Assembly: GCF_005239225.2 (NCBI RefSeq)
Contig: NC_133290.1
Span: forward strand, 13,090,204 to 13,154,203
DNA: 64,000 nt
Origin: Populus alba
Taxonomy: Eukaryota; Streptophyta; Magnoliopsida; Malpighiales; Salicaceae
Direction: 5' to 3'
Shown: positions 56,536-64,000 of the stretch, one piece after another
How positions within the stretch are numbered: position 1 is the stretch's first letter
How the letters are laid out: every line of letters begins with the position of its first letter
Translations under genes and position numbers: made by a program
The notes under the pieces: model-generated
What the model was told of the DNA's origin: nothing
What the model saw: only the letters and a program-made list of their open reading frames with translations
The model's database searches: none

Positions 56536-58186
56536 TTGGTCATGGATCTAAATTAAAGCATACTAGACCAAGTGACATGGATCTAGAAACCACACCAGAC
56601 CCAAGTAGCTTGGGTCTAAAAACAACAATAGACCCAAGTAGGAGGATTAGAGATGGATAATAAAAAATTTGGGTGACAAATTAATGAACATAAAATTTTA
56701 ACTTTCAGGTTGAGAGCTTCATTTGTTTTGTTTTTTTAAAAAAAAAATCAACAATGAAGATACAACCATGTGTTGAGGGGCTTTTTTCATTTTTTTTTTT
56801 TTTATTATTGATACAATACAAATACAAAATTATCTTTGAGTTTAAAAAAAAAAACAAAGATGCATATAATGATGTTTTCATCATTTTTTTTATGATTTTA
56901 TTGGAAGTATTATATGGGGTTGCTAGACTCAGGCGTCTGGATCTGGCGGACAAAGAGATTGGCCCAAAAGCTGTTGCGAGAATGGCAAACAAGGCCATAG
57001 AGCGACCACTAATTCCTTGAAAAAATAACAAAATTTATCAGCGGCAGCGCAGCTAAAAATACTTGTTCCTGTGTCTTCTTCATTCCATAGACTGCCCAAC
57101 GATCGAGGACAACAATTTTCAGGTTGTTGATCATCTGAACAGAAGAAACAAGCAGCAAACTTGGCCCCCGTTTATAATTATTTTTTTATTCTAACAATTA
57201 ATTGCCAATACTCTCTTGAGTGGCATGTTCACCATTTGGATGACATGTGGCCATTAGAAAAGTTTTGAACTCATGCCCAACAAGACCTGTCCATCATCAA
57301 ACAGAAATGACATGATCACCAGCTAGTTGTCAATGCGCAGTCCATCTTGATTACTTGCTCATTTTAATTAGTAATATCTCATTGCATCTTGAGTTTGGAG
57401 ACAAAACCCTAATCATTGATCTTGGTGTGTCCTGCCTTGTTCCTTGGCAAGTAGAGGCACATAGTAGGAACATGTTTTTGTTGTCTTCTCGAGAAGGAAT
57501 AAAACAAGTTGCGACGGTGTAGCTCAGTACTATCTGCAAGGTATATAATTTTGACCCCGTTTTTTCTTTTTTTGTTGGAACCACTCAATCATGGTCATCA
57601 TGCCTTTTAAGGTATACATTGATCCGTCCTATTTACCATTACTTCTTGAAACACGTGGTCTGGCATGTGTTGAACAGATGTTCACTTTTTCTGGTATACA
57701 TTATCAAAAATTTCCAGCAGATCGGAAGGAAATTGAACGAAGGGATCATATTAAAAAAATAATAGAACTGAGGGATCAGCTAAATGTATATATATATATT
57801 AAAAAAAAAAGAGTAGAGGAGTTATATTAATAAAATATCAAGAATATATCGAGCAAATATAGAATTAATCCAACAAAATTTAACTACGCCTCGTGCATTT
57901 TGATCAAAATCTGGGAGTGATGAGTCTGTGAGAGGGATAGTTGACCTCGTTAGAATTTATATATTTTCCATCTTCAGGCATGCGTTGCTTAGATGTCTCA
58001 CCTTTAGCAATATGTCTGTGGCTTGACAGAGTGCTGGGTCTAACTATGTTGGCAGAAAAACATATGATATTAAACTAAAAAATTAACAGAAGGAAATGAT
58101 AGAGATAAAAAGTTGCTGATATTGCTCCCCAATTTGACATGTTGTAGGATTCGTCTAGAGGTAGCAGGGTTTATAATACTGACCTT

Positions 58187-58192
<6 letters not shown>

Positions 58193-58245
<53 letters not shown>
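58193..58245. repeat. (TA)n microsatellite
   Basis: About 26 uninterrupted TA units. A second, interrupted run of similar length is at 58901-58956. Confidence 0.95.
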
Positions 58246-58247
<2 letters not shown>

Positions 58248-58897
58248 AAATAGTTAAAAAGGATGACAACTTTACCAGGACCTCTATGAAAACCAACATG
58301 GTGTCCGAAAAAAGTGAACTCGACATGTCCTGTCATGATAATTCACTGGTGTCGATTTGATAATTAATTCTTATTGTTTAGCTAAATAATAATGCTAGAT
58401 ATAAAAAGCTGAAACCATATAATGAACGAGAGCCATTTGTTTTATTTATTTATTTATTAGGATAGGATATGTGCTTTCAGATTATGTTTGGAAAGAAAAG
58501 ATATAGAAGATATAAAAGAGATTGAAATCTATTTAATTAAAGAGATAGAGACATAAATATAAAATAAATTTATATATTTTTAAATTATGTTTTAAATTTA
58601 ATGACTGAATATTAATGAGTTTAAATCTTATCATTTTTATTTATTTAATAAAAAATTAAATATAAAATAATATAGATCTATCTTAAAAAATAATATATAT
58701 ATATATATATATAAATTATATTTTAAAATCTTATCTAATAATTTAAATTATTAAATTAAATTAATTTTTCATCATCATCGATTCTATAAAACTCAGAAGG
58801 AGTACATCTTCATAGGAATCTATTGAAATCCAAACTTGAGATAATGCAGCCTGGTCTGATTTTCAAATCTATTTTCTTAAGATGCAACTCTTAACTC

Positions 58898-58953
<56 letters not shown>

Positions 58954-61653
58954 TATCAGCACGTAAAAGCCTATAGAAGATACCAACTTCATTAATTACA
59001 TTTTTTGTATGTCCAATCATGTGACCCTAAAGAGAGAGAAGAGGGACGAAAACGCACGAGGGTAGCCATTGGGGTATGTTGGATCTGTATCAAACAAGGG
59101 TCTCCAAAAAGATGAAGTGCTCACCATACATTTCCTGATCATGGATCCCTACGAATCTATATATGTTTGTCCCTTAGTCTCGAGTCCACTTCCACAGTGA
59201 TATATGTGCATTTGAAACGACACCCCTTTTGCACCTTTTGCTTTCACATATTTTTGGACAGTGATGTGATGATATGATACGACCAACTATGGTTTTCCCA
59301 TCGAAAACTAACGTGCCAAGTGGCATGCAAACAAATCTATTTCAAATAGTACTTGGCTTTGTTTTCTTTTTCTGGTCTCTAGGGTTTTGAATTTGAAACT
59401 TCACCCTTCTTCTATATATATATAATTATGTTAGAAACGGGATTAACTATCATAGTTAGCTGTTGATCTCCTCTAATCCTGTTTGTAAGTCCTAATCTAG
59501 GGATATAGAGATTAACAGATTTAACACTTCAACTTGTTAATGGAGGGTGGAGAAAAGAATCTTTCAGGAGAGAGAGATTTTGGGTTAAGCTAGCGTCTTT
59601 CTTTTTCTTTCTCAAACCCATATGCCATTTTTTTGTGTTTTTAAATTTTTGTTCATTGAAATGATTTTAGACTATACAAGTATTTTAGACCATACAAAAG
59701 TCATTTTTATTCCATTTACAATAAAAGAAATCAAGTCATAAAAACTCAAGCTTACACCTAATAATTATATCACACCAATGCATATAATTTATCATTTTGA
59801 TTGACATTTAATGGGCTCCACTATATATTACGTATACTTTTCTGGACCCCTTTATAGTCATTTTCAAATTAATTGATGAAAATCATGCATGTTCCATCAA
59901 GATTCAACATTTCGTTAAATTAATCGATTTACTTTTTTTTTTGTTTTCTCTAATTGAGCTTTTTATTTCCACCTTACAATGGAATGAATCGCTCCATCCA
60001 ACTGCCCATTAGAAGTTGTTTGGAATTGTGTTTATACCTGCATTTAGTTGCCTTTTAAAAATATATTTATTTCTACCTTACAATATATTTGATTCTATAT
60101 TTAATTAGTCCATTATGTATAATTGGATTATTAACATAGATGAGTTTCGATAATGCAAACTCTGTTATAGAGAGATTGATAGTAAAGATGAATATATTGG
60201 GAGAATATAGAGGTTAAAGGTACAAGAAATACCAGACATTAAGGGAAAAACTATGAAAATAGATATCAATTATTAGATTAGTGAGATCCATCACTGAATT
60301 TCTTCATTAATATGATTCATAATCTTCATAAAGTTTTTTCTTATTTTTTTTCTTAATATTTGATATTTTTGTAAAGAAATGATCTATTTAAAATCTTTTA
60401 TCATGGTTTTGGCTTAATTTGAATGTCAACTAATAAATTGTTATGGTTTCATGTCGGCAGCTAAGATTCAGATTTGTTAGGAAGGATATGTTTGTTTTGC
60501 ATAAAATATTTTATATATTTTTCCATATTTGATTTTTGAAAATATTTTCCAAAAACTTTTGTTTTGTATTTGTTTTTTGCAAAATATTTTACATGAAAAT
60601 TGGTCACTAAAAAATATTTTACAGTCAACATTCAAACTTAGTTCATTTAGTGTAAAATATTTTTAGCTTATGAAGTTTTGTAAAATATTTTATAAATAGT
60701 AATCCACTTATAATATTATCCATCTATTTTAATCACCATCTCCATCTCACCGCCGTCACCTCCTCCATCACAACCTCCTCCACTACTATTGTCACCGCAC
60801 CACCACGATCACCATCATCTCACCGCCACCTCCTCCTTCACCACCAATATTAAAAAATATTTTACATGTTAAATATATTACAAATATTAACTCATTTACA
60901 AATAGTAATTTACTTACAATATCATTCAATTATTTCAACCATCATCTTTGTTGTAACCCATTTTTGGGTCCCCGCAAAAAAATAAAATAAATAGCCAAAG
61001 AAGGTTAGAAAAATGACAAGAGGCAGAAGCGCTCGGAAAATGGTCAGAAAATTGGTCAAGGAGTATAAAGATACAAAGATTGGATTTTTGACAAAGTATT
61101 CTTGAAGGATGAGAACCCTATTGAGAAGAAAATTTTGAATTTTGAGGAGAGAAGCCCAAATTTGGATGTTTATGGGTTTAATTGTTTTTTTATTGGATTT
61201 ATAGGGGATTTGATTGCAAGAAAATTGATTTTTTAAGTCAATTTGGGCTTTAAATTGAAGAAATTAAGGTCCTGGGCCAAATTATGATTTTTAGGAATTT
61301 ATTAAGTCAAATCAGGGGCTTAATTGCATAAATATTGAAGTTTAATGGCCAATTAGGGGTTTAATTGTGAAAATCCGAAACCAGGGACCAATTTGGAAAA
61401 GGCGCAAAGATAGGGGGGCTGTTTGGAGTTGATTGAGGGGCCTAATTGAAGAAATTGGAAGTTTATTGATCAATTGAGGGCTAAATTGCATAATTTAGAG
61501 GCCAAGGACCAAAGTGGAAAAGGCGGCCAACTTGGCGGACAAGACCGAAATTGTCAGGGACGCAATTGAAAGGAACAAAAATAATTGGGGGACTGATGTG
61601 AACGTTGGCGCATTTCTGGCGCCAAATTTAAATGAAACGGCGCGTTTTCTCCA

Positions 61654-61733
61654 AAACGACGCCGTTTCATGCGTTTTAAAAAAAAAAAAAAAAAAAAAAA
61701 GACCAAACGGTGCCGTTTTGAACGGCACTGTTT
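61654..61733. repeat. Cluster of AAACGNNGCCGTTT palindromes in the LTR U3
   Basis: AAACGACGCCGTTT at 61654-61667, AAACGGTGCCGTTT at 61705-61718 and the half-degenerate AACGGCACTGTTT at 61721-61733, preceded by AAACGGCGCG at 61635-61644. They lie about 250-330 bp before the TATA box, around an A-run of about 22. Confidence 0.8.
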
Positions 61734-61967
61734 CTCTTCTTCTTCCCCCCCGCAGGCGTAGCAGAGGAGAGGAAAACCGGGGTTTTTGTCCCCGCCTCTC
61801 TCCTCACGTGCCATGGCCCGACGCCCCACACTTTGGGACCCCCGAAGCCGAAGCCGATGGCCGACCACCCGCCGCGCCACCGAACCCGAGAGAAGCACCT
61901 TGGCAGCGGCGCCTGCCGACCGACCGACCAGCACGCCTTGTTCCCCCATGCATGCCCCGATATTGCC

Positions 61968-61975
61968 TATAAATA
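61968..61975 (+). promoter_or_regulatory. LTR TATA box
   Basis: CTATAAAT (within GCCTATAAATAGAG) in the GC-rich middle of the LTR is the best promoter candidate for the retrotransposon. Transcription would begin near 62000 and leave more than 1.5 kb of R-U5 in the transcript leader. Confidence 0.65.
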
Positions 61976-62336
61976 GAGAAGAAGCAGAAAAAAAAAAAGA
62001 AAAAAAAAGAAAGAGGAGGGGACCCGAAAGAAAGAACCCGAGATAGTTAGAGAGAGAGAGAGACCGAAAGAGAGAGAAACCACAAAACTTACGAAACCGT
62101 GACTGAAAACCCATGGTTTGAAAAGCTTGGGATAGTTGAAACCGAGAGGGGACATCCAGAAGTTGAAGCAGAAGCGAGCGAACCGAAGGTGTGGTCTCGG
62201 TCCACTTGGAAACCACCGTGAGCTAAGCCGCTGCCATCACCGCCACCGCGGCCTCCGCCAGCAAGTCGCCATCTCCGCTGCGCCAGGTACGCCATTCTGA
62301 CCCCTTGCATTTTTTTCTTAGGCCGGTGTAGTTTGG

Positions 62337-62372
62337 CCTCCTGCATGCAGAATCGTTTATGCATGCAGGAGG
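62337..62372 (+). repeat. Perfect 13-bp stem-loop in the LTR leader
   Basis: CCTCCTGCATGCA (62337-62349), a 10-base loop, and its exact complement TGCATGCAGGAGG (62360-62372). In the predicted transcript this would form a stable hairpin about 340 nt from the cap. Confidence 0.9.
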
Positions 62373-62413
62373 CATGGGGGGGAAAATAATTCCCCCCCGT
62401 TCATTTCCTTTTT

Positions 62414-62440
62414 ATTGGGCCAGACAGTGTCTGGCCCAAT
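62414..62440 (+). repeat. Second LTR hairpin: 13-bp arms, 1-base centre
   Basis: ATTGGGCCAGACA (62414-62426), G, then TGTCTGGCCCAAT (62428-62440). It lies 42 bp after the first hairpin and at the start of a run of GGGCCGG and GGCCCA motifs that continues to about 62555. Confidence 0.9.
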
Positions 62441-63520
62441 GATATGGGTCTGGGCCGGCCCGGCCCAGACCAAAGCAGGTTACTGTTGGGCCGAGTCCGG
62501 CCCAACAATTTTTGGGGCTGGAGTCCGGCCCAGTTAGTTGGGCCGGCCCAGCCCATTTTAATGTATTAATATATTTATAAATATATTATATTATATTATT
62601 ATATTATTATATTATGCATGTGTGTGTATATATATTTTTTTTTCTAAAAAAAATAAAAAAAAATATATAAAAAATAATAAAAATTTTGAAAAGTAAAAAA
62701 TATATTGTTGTTCTTGGTATATATTGATTTGTTTTTTTTATGCTATGGGGATATAATTTCAGTATTTAAAAAACACCTGTTTTCGTAAAAAAGAAAAAAG
62801 AAAATGTTTTGTTTTCATGCATACGGCCAATACACTAGCATGTTTTGAATGTTCTTATATAAAAAAAAATATTGGAAGTTTTGAAAATGTGTTTTCGCAT
62901 AGATTTCTTAAACACAAAATCATTTTCTTGCATTTGTGGATTTTACAACCCGTTTGTAAAACTCTAAAGGGTATTGGCCAATATTCCAAAAACTAAAAAT
63001 CTTATTTTGGGAGGAGAAGTTGTGATTATTGTTCACCGCTAATGTTTGGATGAAGAAATCCTTAAAAGGACGAACATCCAAAATATTATCGGGAGTAATA
63101 AATCAACGCACCGGTTTGAAAGAAGCTTTGGCTGCGATCGAGAATATTTCAAATTTAATTTTTTTTTCCACGGTTTACGAGCCGTGAAAAGTAATTTTTT
63201 TTAGAAATTATGAAATTTTCTTCGTTCTTTTTTCTCTTTTCCTTGCGATTTACGAGTTGACGGGATTAGAAAACACCAACACCATAGACTATAGAGCAAA
63301 CCAAGCACCAAGCAGCTTACCTTAGGTAGGGCGTATTAGGGGTGCTAGTACCTTCCCTTTACGCAACCAGTCCCTTGCCTTAGAATCTCTGAAAGACCAG
63401 TTAGGGTTCCTAGTGACCAAATACTAGGTGGCGACTCCAAAGAACCAAATCCTTAGAACACAACGAAAATCGCCAGCCGATGTCGTGCCTTTATAAATTT
63501 TTTGTGGGGGTGTGACAGAA

Positions 63521-63538
63521 TGGCGACTCCGCTGGGGA
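63521..63538 (+). other. Primer binding site of the Tat/Ogre element
   Basis: TGGCGACTCCGCTGGGGA follows the LTR end after GAA. From memory, this is the arginine-tRNA-type primer site used by Ogre/Tat elements. It fixes the LTR boundary and the plus-strand orientation. Confidence 0.75.
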
Positions 63539-64000
63539 TGTTAGGACTAAGCTTGATTTGTTTGTTTGTTTATGTTATATGTTATTGGTTTTTGTTTTCT
63601 TATGATGTTTTGTTTAAAAGCTTTAGCATATATCTTTACATTCTATCATACATGCCATAATCATGCATCACTTTATTATTATTATTATGTTTTGGAGGGC
63701 ACACACATGTAACTCTAAGTTTAAGTGGGGGACTAGCAGCTTGCCTTATGACTTGAGTCAAGGCTTAAGTTTGTGTAAACCCCAACTCTTTGCTGAGTGT
63801 TTAGACTGATAGTGATTGGTACACGTGCCATCCCACTATCTGCTGGACCTCCATATCGCCTTTACGAGGGTGATCACTGGAACAGCAAGAGACCCTTTTT
63901 TTAGAGACCTAGTAGTAAACCTACCCTATGTCTCACGTAAAAGAACTAGAACCTATCCTTAGGGTGTATGTTCCGATATAAATCTTTTGCATCGAAACAA
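63539..64000 (+). mobile_element. Start of the retrotransposon internal region
   Basis: Untranslated leader of the element beginning at 60952. No gag frame has started by the window end. An ATT run lies at about 63670-63690. Confidence 0.6.

Larger units (their letters stand above)
56040..60951. other. Gene-free region with dispersed repeats
   Basis: 56235-56535 is a copy of the GC-richer element seen at 18505, embedded in sequence with GACCCAAGTNNCTTGGGTCT-like phrases. Long (TA)n runs are at about 58193-58245 and 58901-58956. A CACC/CTCC-rich patch lies at about 60730-60845. Repeated TAAAATATTTTACA strings occur at 60500-60900. The open frames (such as 57591-57830) show no domain and are not called. 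Confidence 0.45.
60952..63517 (+). mobile_element. 5' LTR of a Tat/Ogre-type Gypsy retrotransposon
   Basis: The LTR starts TGTAACCC and ends GTGTGACA, giving TG...CA ends and 2566 bp. The next bases are GAA and then a primer site. Its U3 part carries many phrases like GGGCTTAATTGCATAAAT. A GC-rich stretch (61600-62560) contrasts with the AT-rich surroundings. A TATA box (CTATAAAT at 61968-61975) predicts a transcript start near 62000. Very long LTRs and this primer site are typical of the Tat/Ogre group. The rest of the element lies beyond the window. Open frames inside the LTR are not genes. Confidence 0.85.

Noticed and set aside
57351..57830. Adjacent frames on opposite strands of 77 and 79 codons
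   Set aside because: Neither shows a domain, and the plus-strand frame ends in a (TA)n run and Lys run. Not supported as genes.
61514..62216. Long open frames on both strands of the LTR, up to 220 codons
   Set aside because: They lie in the GC-rich part of an LTR, overlap each other on opposite strands, are proline/arginine or phenylalanine/serine biased and contain poly-lysine or poly-phenylalanine from an A-run. No domain is visible.

Overview
The window looks like nuclear DNA of a dicot tree. It is AT-rich, its genes are intron-containing, and it is crowded with decayed transposons. The cytochrome P450 and gibberellin oxidase sequences, and several dispersed repeats that I associate with Populus, suggest poplar or willow (Salicaceae). 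That assignment is inference; no species marker was tested.

Layout. From 1 to 13.8 kb there is a tandem duplication. Copy 1 (about 0.6-6.1 kb) carries an apparently intact nine-exon CYP87-type cytochrome P450 gene. Copy 2 (about 9.5-13.8 kb) carries a P450 pseudogene that lost exon 2. Between them, at 7.26 kb, is the first of a family of tiny genes encoding 51-56 residue basic, serine-rich peptides. Further intact members lie at 19.86, 24.36 and 32.55 kb, and a wrecked one at 27.8 kb. Two of them sit inside a second, larger duplication (block A, about 15.1-21.1 kb; block B, about 28.7-33.8 kb), which also contains antisense Gypsy gag fragments. The intervening DNA holds transposon insertions with readable terminal repeats and target-site duplications, and a perfect 112-bp palindrome.

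From 34.5 to 38.9 kb on the minus strand there is an intact RGLG-type gene (copine/vWA domain plus RING finger, E3 ubiquitin ligase). From 39 to 51.7 kb I see only repeats and relics, including a decayed Copia element at 48.7-50.7 kb. A complete three-exon gibberellin 20-oxidase gene lies at 51.86-54.42 kb. A LINE ORF1 relic follows at 55.1-56.0 kb, then about 5 kb of AT-rich DNA without a gene I can support. The window ends inside a Tat/Ogre-type LTR retrotransposon: its 2.57-kb 5' LTR is at 60,952-63,517 and its primer binding site at 63,521.

Functional reading. GA20ox (gibberellin synthesis), RGLG (ubiquitin ligase) and CYP87 (probably triterpenoid or steroid oxidation) are ordinary single genes and need not cooperate. 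The unusual content is the small-peptide family. Its start context, TATA boxes and reading frame are preserved across diverged copies while the DNA around them is reshuffled. I do not recognise the family; its function is unknown to me.
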